A stretch of DNA of 64,000 bases from Romboutsia sp. CE17 (GTDB lineage: Bacteria > Bacillota > Clostridia > Peptostreptococcales > Peptostreptococcaceae). The notes under the pieces are model-generated. The model was not told the origin of the DNA, made no database searches, and saw nothing but the letters and a program-made list of their open reading frames with translations. Shown here piece by piece: positions 1 through 8,335 of the stretch (position 1 is its first letter; every line of letters starts with the position of its first letter). Both the position numbers and the translations under genes were made by a program. The stretch lies in NCBI RefSeq assembly GCF_012317385.1, contig NZ_CP051144.1, positions 992,001-1,056,000 on the forward strand. Direction: 5' to 3'.

Positions 1-530
1 TAAATGATAGAGTAGCTAAAATAGGTGAAAAATTAGACTTAAGAAGATTTGAAAAAATAACTACTGACGGACAAATCGCAGGTTACATACACGGCGGAGG
101 AAAGATAGGAGTTCTTGTTGAACTTTTAACTTCTGCTAAAAATGAAGAGTTAATAGCTATGGGAAGAGATATAGCTATGCAAGTTGCTGCAATGAATCCA
201 AAATATGTTTCAAGAAACGATGTAGATCCTACATATATAGCTCATGAAACAGAAATATTAACTCAACAAGCTTTAAACGAAGGAAAGCCAGCTAATATAG
301 TTGAAAAGATGATAAAAGGTAGACTTGAAAAGCAATTAAAAGAAGTTTGTCTTTTAGAACAACCTTTCGTTAAAAACGGAGATTTAACAGTTAAGCAACT
401 AGTTGCTGAAACTGCTAAAAAACTTGGAACTGAAATAGAAGTAGGAAGAGTTGTAAGATTCGAAGTTGGTGAAGGTATAGAAAAGAAAGAAGAAAACTTT
501 GCAGAAGAAGTTGCTAAGCAACTTAAGTAA
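1..530 (+). CDS. tsf: Elongation factor Ts, C-terminal part (5' end outside window)
   Basis: EF-Ts catalyses GDP/GTP exchange on EF-Tu in the cytoplasm. The reading frame is open from base 3, so the gene enters from the left edge. The visible segment begins NDRVAKIGEKLDLRRFEK and continues through GYIHGGGKIGVLVEL and GRDIAMQVAAMNPKYV, which are characteristic of the EF-Ts dimerisation/core region. An internal ATG at 159 is not the start because homology continues upstream of it. About 175 codons are present, so roughly 40% of a normal EF-Ts is missing. It is followed by a strong terminator, then pyrH, the usual Firmicutes order (rpsB-tsf-pyrH-frr). Confidence 0.95.
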   Translation, partial: NDRVAKIGEKLDLRRFEKITTDGQIAGYIHGGGKIGVLVELLTSAKNEELIAMGRDIAMQVAAMNPKYVSRNDVDPTYIAHETEILTQQALNEGKPANIVEKMIKGRLEKQLKEVCLLEQPFVKNGDLTVKQLVAETAKKLGTEIEVGRVVRFEVGEGIEKKEENFAEEVAKQLK

Positions 531-535
531 TAACC

Positions 536-565
536 AAAAGAGAGCACTTACGTGTTCTCTTTTTT
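536..565 (+). terminator. Intrinsic terminator after tsf
   Basis: A 9-bp stem (539-547 with 552-560, one G-T pair) closes a TTAC loop and is followed by a T tract to 565. It separates tsf from pyrH. Confidence 0.85.
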
Positions 566-631
566 AGAAATGTAAAAAATTTCAAAAAATAGAACTTATA
601 AATAGATATAATAATTATATTGAATATATAA

Positions 632-1363
<732 letters not shown>

Positions 1364-1391
1364 TAGATATTAATTTAAGGAGGAACTGAAA

Positions 1392-1946
1392 ATGAAAGCA
1401 GTACATAATGAATTAAAGACAAAGATGGATAAAACAATAGAAGCACTTAAATTTGAATTTACAACTATAAGAGCTGGAAAAGCAAATCCTCAAATGTTAG
1501 ACAAAATAAGAGTTGATTACTACGGAACGCCAACTCCAATAAATCAAATAGGAGCTATATCTGTTCCAGAACCAAGAACTTTAATGATAAGTCCTTGGGA
1601 TAAGTCTGCGATGAGTGAAATAGAAAAAGCAATAAGAAACTCTGATTTAGGGCTTAATCCAACTAGTGACGGAGAAGTTATAAGAATAAATGTACCAGCA
1701 TTAACAGAAGAAAGAAGAAGAGAGTTAGCTAAAAAAGCTCACAAAGTAGCTGAAGATTTCAAAGTTAGATTAAGAAATGAAAGAAGAGATGCTAACGATA
1801 AATTCAAAAAAATGGAAAAAGAAGGCGAAATAACAGCTGACGAATTAAAGAAAGCTCAAGATGAAGTTCAAAAAACTACTGATAAATATGTTAAGGAAAT
1901 AGATACATTATTAGCTGCTAAAGAAGCAGATATAATGGCTGTATAA
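1392..1946 (+). CDS. frr: Ribosome recycling factor
   Basis: Splits post-termination ribosomes together with EF-G. The 184-residue length is exactly typical. The protein has the expected coiled-coil composition (EERRRELAKKAHKVAEDFKVRLRNERRDA in the C-terminal half) and the LNPTSDGEVIRINVPALTEERR block. An AAGGAGG site sits 8 nt before the ATG. It is followed within 5 bp by a small GTG-initiated frame, suggesting translational coupling. Confidence 0.97.
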   Translation: MKAVHNELKTKMDKTIEALKFEFTTIRAGKANPQMLDKIRVDYYGTPTPINQIGAISVPEPRTLMISPWDKSAMSEIEKAIRNSDLGLNPTSDGEVIRINVPALTEERRRELAKKAHKVAEDFKVRLRNERRDANDKFKKMEKEGEITADELKKAQDEVQKTTDKYVKEIDTLLAAKEADIMAV

Positions 1947-1951
1947 TAAAA

Positions 1952-2155
1952 GTGAATAAGTATTACGAACTTTTAGGCCTTCACTTAGATGATGTTAAAA
2001 AGTTTTTTGAAAATGAAAATATTAGTTATACAATAACAACTATTCAAGGAAATAAAGATAAGGATAAACTTATTATTCCTAAGGTTATAAAAATAACTGA
2101 AATAGAAGATAGTGTAGAGTTAATAGTCACATACTTTTCTGACTCCTTAAAATAA
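1952..2155 (+). CDS. Small conserved-looking protein between frr and uppS (67 aa)
   Basis: A 67-codon frame opening with GTG five bases after the frr stop, with no clear ribosome site of its own, so expression would depend on re-initiation after frr. The product (MNKYYELLGLHLDDVKKFFENEN...) has a helix followed by a beta-rich half; the pattern loosely resembles a single PASTA-like module, but this is only an impression. It fills the whole frr-uppS gap with no stop and shares the base composition of its neighbours, which supports it being real. Its stop codon lies inside a perfect hairpin. Function unknown. Confidence 0.6.
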   Translation: MNKYYELLGLHLDDVKKFFENENISYTITTIQGNKDKDKLIIPKVIKITEIEDSVELIVTYFSDSLK

Positions 2156-2180
2156 GGAGTCAGAATAATATTGGAGTCAG
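2139..2180 (+). promoter_or_regulatory. Hairpin with two alternative pairing partners at the uppS start
   Basis: CTGACTCCTTA (2139-2149) pairs perfectly with TAAGGAGTCAG (2153-2163) around an AAA loop, with no T tract after it. GGAGTCAG occurs a second time at 2173-2180, covering the GGAG ribosome site of the likely uppS ATG at 2183. CTGACTCC can therefore pair with either copy but not both. This could switch uppS initiation; the pairing is seen, the regulation is inferred. Confidence 0.5.
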
Positions 2181-2182
2181 AT

Positions 2183-2917
2183 ATGAATAGTGAATTAATT
2201 TATGATATAGATTTAGATAATGTGCCTACTCATATAGCTATAATTATGGATGGAAATGGAAGATGGGCTAAAAAAAGATTTCTTCCAAGGACTGCAGGAC
2301 ATAAAGCAGGAGTAGAAACTATTAGAGAAGTTGTGAAAGAATGTTCTAGGCTTAATGTAAAATATTTAACATTATATGCTTTTTCAACTGAAAACTGGAA
2401 AAGACCTAAAATAGAAATAGATACTCTTATGAACTTATTAGTTTCTTATTTAAAGAGTGAAATAAAAGAATTACATAAAAATAATGTCAAAATTGCTACA
2501 ATAGGTGATATAAACAAATTGCCTGAAATGTGTATTAAAGAGTTAGATAATGCTAAAGAACTAACAAAAGATAATACTGGCGTTAATTTAAACTTAGCAT
2601 TAAACTATGGAAGTAGATACGATATAACAAATGCAGTTTTAGATATAGTAAAAGATTGTAAATCTGATAAAATAAATATAGATAGTATTAATGAAGATAC
2701 TATAAAAAACTATTTAAGTACAAAGTCTACTCCAGACCCAGATTTACTTATTAGAACTAGTGGAGAACAAAGATTAAGTAACTTTTTATTATGGGAGCTT
2801 GCTTATTCAGAATTTTACTTCACTGACATACACTGGCCTGACTTTAATAGGCAAGAATTACAAAAGGCAATATATGTTTATCAAAGTAGGGATAGAAGGT
2901 TTGGAGGACTTAAGTAA
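2183..2917 (+). CDS. uppS: Undecaprenyl diphosphate synthase (di-trans,poly-cis)
   Basis: Adds eight isopentenyl units in cis to farnesyl diphosphate to make the C55 lipid carrier for peptidoglycan and wall polymers; acts at the membrane face. Key residues are all present: HIAIIMDGNGRWAKK (catalytic Asp about residue 23), GHKAG, FSTENWKRP, and DLLIRTSGEQRLSNFLLW with the following SEFYF glutamate. I choose ATG 2183 (244 aa), which has GGAG six bases upstream. A TTG at 2171 is possible, but its AAGGAG is 11 bases away and buried in a hairpin. It sits in the classical frr-uppS-cdsA-dxr order. A diverged second family member is at 35293-35934. Confidence 0.95.
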   Translation: MNSELIYDIDLDNVPTHIAIIMDGNGRWAKKRFLPRTAGHKAGVETIREVVKECSRLNVKYLTLYAFSTENWKRPKIEIDTLMNLLVSYLKSEIKELHKNNVKIATIGDINKLPEMCIKELDNAKELTKDNTGVNLNLALNYGSRYDITNAVLDIVKDCKSDKINIDSINEDTIKNYLSTKSTPDPDLLIRTSGEQRLSNFLLWELAYSEFYFTDIHWPDFNRQELQKAIYVYQSRDRRFGGLK

Positions 2918-2931
2918 GGAGATTAATTAAT

Positions 2932-3711
2932 ATGCTTACAAGAATTATTGCTGCATTAGCTTTAGTCCCACTACTTGGAATATTGATATATGGAGGAATA
3001 CCTTTATATATTACTGAGATAGTATTAATTTCTATTGCATTACATGAGTTTTATAAAGCCTTTAATGAAAAGGATATAAAGCCAATATACTGGTTAGGAT
3101 ATATTTTTGCTGTTTATTTAGGAATCAAAAATTACTTTAAACTACCACTTTCATATACCCTTACTTTAGGTTTTATACTATTTTTAATTGGAATTATTTA
3201 CATGTTAAGCTTAAAACATGACATAATTGATATAGCTATTACAACTTTAGGAATAATGTATGTAGGCGTATTAATGGATTTCATAGTTTTAACAAATAAT
3301 AATTTTAAACTAGGTGAAATTTATGTATTGCTTATATTTATAATATCTTTTGCAACTGATACATTTGCATATTTCAGTGGGTATTTATTTGGAAAACATA
3401 AATTGATACCGAAGATAAGTCCTAAAAAGACTGTGGAAGGATCGATTGGAGGAATTATAGGAAGCATAGTATGTTGCATTCTATTTGGTTACTTATTTAA
3501 ATTAGATCCTGTTCATATGGCTATAATAGGTAGTATAGGTAGTATTGTTGCACAATTAGGAGATTTATTTGCATCTGCTATAAAAAGATATGTAGGAATA
3601 AAAGATTATGGAAAATTAATACCAGGCCATGGTGGTATATTAGATAGATTTGATAGTGTTATATTGGTTGCACCATTTGTATATAATGCAATAAATCTTT
3701 TTGTTAAGTAG
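2932..3711 (+). CDS. cdsA: Phosphatidate cytidylyltransferase (CDP-diglyceride synthase)
   Basis: Makes CDP-diacylglycerol from phosphatidate and CTP, the branch point of phospholipid synthesis; integral membrane enzyme. The 259-residue protein is almost entirely hydrophobic segments (about seven or eight helices). It ends with the CDP-alcohol signature region SAIKRYVGIKDYGKLIPGHGG followed by ILDRFDSVILVAPFVY. An AAGGAG ribosome site precedes the ATG, and only 14 bp separate it from uppS, so they are one transcription unit. Confidence 0.95.
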   Translation: MLTRIIAALALVPLLGILIYGGIPLYITEIVLISIALHEFYKAFNEKDIKPIYWLGYIFAVYLGIKNYFKLPLSYTLTLGFILFLIGIIYMLSLKHDIIDIAITTLGIMYVGVLMDFIVLTNNNFKLGEIYVLLIFIISFATDTFAYFSGYLFGKHKLIPKISPKKTVEGSIGGIIGSIVCCILFGYLFKLDPVHMAIIGSIGSIVAQLGDLFASAIKRYVGIKDYGKLIPGHGGILDRFDSVILVAPFVYNAINLFVK

Positions 3712-3735
3712 CTTCAGTTCATACTGAAGCTTTAA
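3710..3735 (+). terminator. Possible terminator after cdsA
   Basis: AGCTTCAG (3710-3717, overlapping the stop codon) pairs with CTGAAGCT (3724-3731) over a 6-nt loop; the T tract is short (TTTAATT), so termination may be partial. Confidence 0.55.
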
Positions 3736-3810
3736 TTATTTATAAATTTAATTATTAAAAAAGTTTTAAATATGAAATTTTTATGAATAATGTAAATAAT
3801 ATATTTAACA

Positions 3811-3860
3811 ATGTTATAATACAATATATAGTAAAATGTTATAATACAATATATAGTAAA
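3811..3860 (+). repeat. 25-bp tandem duplication carrying an extended -10 element upstream of dxr
   Basis: Bases 3811-3835 are repeated exactly at 3836-3860, and a third copy begins with ATGTTTAAT. Each copy contains ATGTTATAAT, that is TG-N-TATAAT, an extended -10 promoter element. The repeat therefore looks like a duplicated dxr promoter. It explains the artificial N-terminal extension of the longest dxr reading frame. Confidence 0.65.
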
Positions 3861-3896
3861 ATGTTTAATAACAAAGTTAGAAAGGAAAAACTTAGT

Positions 3897-5048
3897 ATGA
3901 AAAAAATATCCATATTAGGCTCAACAGGTTCTATAGGCACACAAACTTTAGATGTTATAAGAAAAAATCCTGAAAAGTTTGAAGTAGTTGCTATATCTGC
4001 TAACAGCAGTGTAAATCTATTATTAGAACAAATAAAAGAATTTAAACCTAAGTACGTAGCAGTTTATAATGAATCTAGTGCAGAAAAACTTAAGAGTATG
4101 ATACCAAATAATATTAATATAGAAGTATTAAGTGGTATGGAGGGATTAGAAAAAATATCATCTTTAGATGAAATAGACGTCCTTTTAACTGCTATAGTTG
4201 GAATGATAGGTTTAAAACCAACATTAGCAGCTATAAGATGCGGAAAAACGATAGCGCTTGCAAATAAAGAAACACTAGTTACTGCAGGTAAATTAGTTAT
4301 GAGTGAAGCTAAAAAATATAATGTAGATATACTTCCAGTAGATAGTGAGCATAGTGCAATATTTCAATCTTTAAATGGTGAGAATTATAAAAACATAGAC
4401 AAAATAATATTAACTGCTTCGGGAGGTCCATTTAGAGGAAAGACTAAAGATGAACTTTTAAATGTAACTAAAAATGAAGCTTTAAAGCATCCAAATTGGA
4501 GTATGGGAAGAAAAATAAGTATAGACTCTTCTACTTTAATGAATAAAGGTTTAGAAGTAATAGAAGCAAAATGGTTGTTTGATGTTGATTATAAAGATAT
4601 AGATGTAGTTGTACACCCTCAAAGTATAATTCACTCAATGGTACAATTTAATGATAGCTCAATAATAGCTCAGCTTGGTTGTCCAGATATGAGGCTTCCT
4701 ATCCAATATGCATTAACTTATCCCGATAGAATTTTAAATGACTTTGAGAGGTTAGATTTTACAAAATTTTCAACTTTTACCTTTGAAAAACCTGATTTAG
4801 AAACATTCCCTTGCTTAAAACTAGCATTTGACTGTTTGAAAATGGGTGGAACATATTGTGCAGTATTAAATGCAGCGAATGAAGTATTAGTAAATGAATT
4901 TTTAGAGGATAAAATTGGTTTTTATGACATACCATATTACATAGAAAAAGCATTAGAAGCTCATGAGTCAATAGAAGATCCAACATTAGATGAAATATTA
5001 TCGGTAGATAAATGGGCAAGAGACTTTGTAATAAAATCGATTAATTAG
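3897..5048 (+). CDS. dxr: 1-deoxy-D-xylulose-5-phosphate reductoisomerase
   Basis: Second enzyme of the MEP isoprenoid pathway: converts DXP to 2-C-methyl-D-erythritol 4-phosphate with NADPH. The NADPH motif GSTGSIGTQ starts at residue 8, followed by NKETLVTAG, the metal/substrate motif DSEHSAIFQ, and [19 protein letters not shown] place the start at ATG 3897 (383 aa, normal length), preceded by AAAGGA. The frame is open back to 3783, but that extension translates the tandem promoter repeat and is not protein-like. With ispG downstream and uppS upstream it supplies precursors for the lipid carrier. Confidence 0.95.
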   Translation: MKKISILGSTGSIGTQTLDVIRKNPEKFEVVAISANSSVNLLLEQIKEFKPKYVAVYNESSAEKLKSMIPNNINIEVLSGMEGLEKISSLDEIDVLLTAIVGMIGLKPTLAAIRCGKTIALANKETLVTAGKLVMSEAKKYNVDILPVDSEHSAIFQSLNGENYKNIDKIILTASGGPFRGKTKDELLNVTKNEALKHPNWSMGRKISIDSSTLMNKGLEVIEAKWLFDVDYKDIDVVVHPQSIIHSMVQFNDSSIIAQLGCPDMRLPIQYALTYPDRILNDFERLDFTKFSTFTFEKPDLETFPCLKLAFDCLKMGGTYCAVLNAANEVLVNEFLEDKIGFYDIPYYIEKALEAHESIEDPTLDEILSVDKWARDFVIKSIN

Positions 5049-5060
5049 GATGGTGAAATT

Positions 5061-6065
5061 ATGACTATAATAGTTGCCTTATTAGTATTTAGTATAATAG
5101 TATTTATACATGAATTAGGGCATTTTACTTTTGCTAAAATGAATGGTGTAAAAGTACATGAATTTTCAATAGGTATGGGACCTAAAATATATAGCATAAA
5201 AAAAGATACTGAATACTCAATAAGATTATTACCCTTAGGTGGATTTGTAAGTATGGAAGGAGAAGATGAGGAGTCAAGTGACCCTAGATCTTTTGGAGCA
5301 AAAAGCATACTTCAAAGAGCAAGTATAATATTTGCTGGACCATTTTTTAATATAATATTTACAATAATTTTATTTATACCAATATTTATATTTATAGGTA
5401 GTCAAACTACAACATTAGGTGGGGTAACAGAAAATGGCCCTGCATATAGTGCAGGTGTAAAAGTAGGAGATACTATAGAGGCTATAGATGGTAAAAAAGT
5501 AAATAGCTGGCAAGATGTAATTCAAAGCTTGAACGAATCTGATGGAAGTGATGTTAAGCTTTCTATAGATAGAAATGGTCAGAATAAAGAAATAAGTGTA
5601 ACTCCTAAAAAAGGTGAAGATGGTAGATATGTAATAGGAATAGAAACTAAAGTAGAAAGAAATATATTAACTTCTATTAAAAATGCATTTACCACGACTT
5701 ATGATATGACAGTACAAATGATAACATTTGTTGGCCAATTATTTACAGGAACTGTTCCAGGTGGAGTTGGTAATTCTGTATCAGGTCCTCTAGGAGTTAT
5801 AAGTATAGTTTCAGAAGCGGCTAAAATGGGTATAGTTAATATAATGTATATAGCTGCTGTACTAAGTTTAAACTTAGGTATAATAAATTTAGTACCATTC
5901 CCAGCGTTAGATGGTGGTAGATTATTTATGTTAGCTATAGAGGCAATAAGAGGTGGTAAAAAACTTGATCCAAATAAAGAAGCTATGATTAATATGGTAG
6001 GTCTTGGAGCCTTAATGATATTCATGGTATTTATAACTTATAAGGATATATTAAGATTATTTTAA
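5061..6065 (+). CDS. rseP: Site-2 membrane zinc metalloprotease RseP/RasP (M50)
   Basis: Intramembrane protease that cleaves anti-sigma factors and signal-peptide remnants within the membrane. The zinc motif HELGH is at residues 17-21 in the first transmembrane helix. A PDZ domain lies around residues 100-185 (GGVTENGPAYSAGVKVGDTIEAIDG). The second catalytic motif NLVPFPALDGG is near residue 280 in a late helix. Length 334 aa is typical. It lies 12 bp after dxr with an AGGATGGTGA ribosome site, the usual dxr-rseP-ispG order. It is a plausible processor of the sigma/anti-sigma pair at 29461-30811, though that link is inference. Confidence 0.93.
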   Translation: MTIIVALLVFSIIVFIHELGHFTFAKMNGVKVHEFSIGMGPKIYSIKKDTEYSIRLLPLGGFVSMEGEDEESSDPRSFGAKSILQRASIIFAGPFFNIIFTIILFIPIFIFIGSQTTTLGGVTENGPAYSAGVKVGDTIEAIDGKKVNSWQDVIQSLNESDGSDVKLSIDRNGQNKEISVTPKKGEDGRYVIGIETKVERNILTSIKNAFTTTYDMTVQMITFVGQLFTGTVPGGVGNSVSGPLGVISIVSEAAKMGIVNIMYIAAVLSLNLGIINLVPFPALDGGRLFMLAIEAIRGGKKLDPNKEAMINMVGLGALMIFMVFITYKDILRLF

Positions 6066-6106
6066 TCTTAGCCACAAAGCTAAAGATTTTATATAGAGGT
6101 GACATT

Positions 6107-7162
6107 ATGAGTTACAATAGAAGAATTAGTAGAGAAGTTAGCGTAGGAAATGTTAAAATAGGGGGAAATAACCCTATAAGTGTTCAATCTATGACTACAA
6201 CAGATACAAGAGATGCTAATAGTACTATAGCTCAAATAAAGAAGCTAGAGGCTGTAGGTTGTGATATAGTTAGAGTGGCAGTACCTGATATGGAAGCTGC
6301 AAAGAGCATAGGTAAAATAAAAGCTGAAGTGAATATACCAGTTATTGCTGATATACACTTTGATTATAGATTAGCATTAGAAGCTATAGAACAAGGTGTA
6401 GATGGAGTAAGAATAAACCCAGGTAATATAGGAAGTATAGAAAAAGTTAAAGCTGTAGTTGAAAAATGTAAAGAAAGAAATTTAAAAATAAGAATCGGGG
6501 TTAATGGTGGTTCCCTAGAAAAAGAACTCTTAGAAAAATACGGATCAGCAACACCAGAAGCTTTAGTAGAAAGTGCACTAGGTCATGTAAAGATATTAGA
6601 GGACTTAGATTTTCATAACATAGTTATATCTTTAAAGTCATCTGATATATATAAGACATTAGATGCTTATGAGATTATATCTAAAAAAGTTGATTATCCA
6701 CTTCATATAGGAATAACAGAATCAGGAAGTATTAAAAAAGGAACTATAAAATCATCTATAGGCGTAGGTGCATTACTTTTAAAAGGGATAGGAGATACTC
6801 TAAGAATATCTCTAACAGGTGACCCTACAGAGGAAATAATAGTAGGGAAAGAAATATTAAGAAGTTTAGATTTGCTAAATGACAAGATAAAAGTAGTATC
6901 TTGTCCTACGTGTGGAAGGTGTAATATAGACTTAATAAATACTGTAAATGAAGTCGAGAAAAAGATAAGCGATATAGAAAAAAATATAACTGTAGCAATA
7001 ATGGGGTGTGCAGTCAATGGACCTGGAGAAGCTAGAGATGCTGATATTGGCATAGCTGGTGGGAAAGGTGAAGGACTTTTATTTAAAAAAGGAGAAATAG
7101 TTCGCAAAATAAAAGGTGACCGATTAGTTGAAGAACTATTAGAAGAAATTCAAAAATATTAA
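6107..7162 (+). CDS. ispG: 4-hydroxy-3-methylbut-2-en-1-yl diphosphate synthase
   Basis: Late MEP-pathway [4Fe-4S] enzyme converting MEcPP to HMBPP. The TIM-barrel N-terminal half contains SVQSMTTTDTRD and IADIHFDYRLA. The cluster ligands are CPTCGRC (about residues 267-272) plus the Cys of GCAVNGPGEA (about 303), the family signature. Length 351 aa fits the short bacterial form. It ends the dxr-rseP-ispG operon and is followed by a strong terminator. Confidence 0.96.
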   Translation: MSYNRRISREVSVGNVKIGGNNPISVQSMTTTDTRDANSTIAQIKKLEAVGCDIVRVAVPDMEAAKSIGKIKAEVNIPVIADIHFDYRLALEAIEQGVDGVRINPGNIGSIEKVKAVVEKCKERNLKIRIGVNGGSLEKELLEKYGSATPEALVESALGHVKILEDLDFHNIVISLKSSDIYKTLDAYEIISKKVDYPLHIGITESGSIKKGTIKSSIGVGALLLKGIGDTLRISLTGDPTEEIIVGKEILRSLDLLNDKIKVVSCPTCGRCNIDLINTVNEVEKKISDIEKNITVAIMGCAVNGPGEARDADIGIAGGKGEGLLFKKGEIVRKIKGDRLVEELLEEIQKY

Positions 7163-7170
7163 TAGTAAAT

Positions 7171-7207
7171 AAAAAAACTTAGAGGAAAATTTTCTCTAAG
7201 TTTTTTT
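7171..7207 (+). terminator. Intrinsic terminator after ispG
   Basis: A run of A (7171-7177), a CTTAGAGGAA stem pairing with TTTCTCTAAG (7178-7187 / 7191-7200), then seven T. Symmetric A and T runs would let it work in both directions. Confidence 0.9.
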
Positions 7208-7251
7208 ATTTATAAATACAATTAGTGTATACAAAGGTAAATATATATTTA

Positions 7252-7280
7252 TTGGAAAAAATATGTAAATAGTATATAAT
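7252..7280 (+). promoter_or_regulatory. Sigma-A promoter of the amidase gene
   Basis: TTGGAA (7252-7257), 17-bp spacer, TATAAT (7275-7280). The expected transcription start near 7287 rules out the TTG at 7291 as a normal start codon for the following gene. Confidence 0.7.
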
Positions 7281-7320
7281 TAATTTTATATTGGGAATGA
7301 AAAGGAGTTTATACGTAGCA

Positions 7321-8013
7321 ATGAATAAAAGAAAAACAAAAAGAAAATTAAAACCACAAGTTAGGATTTTAATAGGAATTATAGGAATAGGTTTAATAAT
7401 TGGAGCATTTGATCTTATAGAAAGTACATATAGAAGCGTAAAAAATATAAATATAGATAATAGAAAAGTAGTAGTTATTGATATGGGTCATGGAGGTAAA
7501 GATCAAGGGACTCAAAGTTTAAATAAGAAGATAATAGAAAAAGATATAACTCTAAATATTGGAAATAAAGTAATTGATAAATTAAAAAATGATGAAAATA
7601 TAAAAGTAGTAGCAACTAGAGATAGTGATAAATTTATATCATTACAAGAAAGGAATAAAATTGCTGAGCAAAATGATGCTGAATTATTTATTTCAATACA
7701 TGCAAATGCATCAGGAGATAGTCTTCAAAGTGCACAAGGAATTGAAACTTTTTATTGGAGTGATGATGATGACTCATACAAGGTTGCACAATTGATACAT
7801 GATAATATGATAAAGAATACAAAAGCCTATGATAGAGGTATAAAAAAAGGGAATTATCAAGTTTTAAGGGATGCTAATTATCCAGCAATATTGATAGAAA
7901 CTGGTTTTCTAACAAATTACTTAGAATCCATTAATTTATCAAATAATAATTATCAATCTCAAATTGCTAATGCAATTGTATATGGAATAAAAGAATATTT
8001 TAAAGAAAAATAA
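7321..8013 (+). CDS. Membrane-anchored N-acetylmuramoyl-L-alanine amidase (Amidase_3)
   Basis: Zinc amidase that cuts the bond between MurNAc and L-Ala in peptidoglycan. A basic N-terminus (KRKTKRKLK) is followed by one hydrophobic segment (about 14-30), so the catalytic domain is outside, tethered to the membrane. Zinc ligands and catalytic residues are complete: DMGHGG (His 57), Glu 73, SIHAN (His 127) and LIETGF (Glu 193). I use ATG 7321 (230 aa), with AGGAG at 7302-7306, because the promoter puts earlier codons at or near the transcript end. It resembles CwlD/sporulation amidases, but I cannot assign it to a named one. Confidence 0.85.
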   Translation: MNKRKTKRKLKPQVRILIGIIGIGLIIGAFDLIESTYRSVKNINIDNRKVVVIDMGHGGKDQGTQSLNKKIIEKDITLNIGNKVIDKLKNDENIKVVATRDSDKFISLQERNKIAEQNDAELFISIHANASGDSLQSAQGIETFYWSDDDDSYKVAQLIHDNMIKNTKAYDRGIKKGNYQVLRDANYPAILIETGFLTNYLESINLSNNNYQSQIANAIVYGIKEYFKEK

Positions 8014-8091
8014 TAGTTATTAAATATAAAAAAGTAATAATAAATTAGTATAAATATCATATAAATTTAATTATACATTAGTTCAAATAAA

Positions 8092-8145
8092 AATAATAAA
8101 GCAGTGATTATAATGAATTAAATAATCGCTGCTTTATTATTTTTA
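8092..8145. terminator. Long hairpin terminator, probably bidirectional
   Basis: A 20-bp stem (8092-8111 with 8122-8141, one G-T pair) centred on AAAGCAGTGAT / ATCGCTGCTTT is followed by T-rich sequence on the plus strand and preceded by A-rich sequence. Confidence 0.8.
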
Positions 8146-8188
8146 TAAGTACAAGGATAATTTACAAAGTTGTAATAAAATAGCGTTA

Positions 8189-8217
8189 TTGACAAACATC
8201 AAGTTTTAAAATATTCT
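8189..8217 (+). promoter_or_regulatory. Sigma-A promoter upstream of the FUSC-family gene
   Basis: TTGACA (8189-8194), 17-bp spacer, TATTCT (8212-8217). This leaves a leader of about 110 nt before the gene in which I see no strong structure. Together with the terminator at 8092-8145 it accounts for the 322-bp gap. Confidence 0.65.
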
Positions 8218-8335
8218 ATTTATTAGCTTTACAGAAGATATATAATTTATGGCTATATTATGTAATTAAAATTTTTTTAAAGGTCAAAATAGTATAGTAG
8301 ACATGTAAGCAAAATCATAAACGAAGGGGATGTAT

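Noticed and set aside
3783-3896. N-terminal extension of dxr giving a 421-aa protein
   Set aside because: It translates the tandem promoter repeat; the conserved start [14 protein letters not shown] has its own ribosome site at 3881-3886.
5699-6025. Long minus-strand frames inside rseP, ispG, ftsH and other conserved genes
   Set aside because: They are shadows of strongly coding frames in AT-rich DNA, without ribosome sites or recognisable products.
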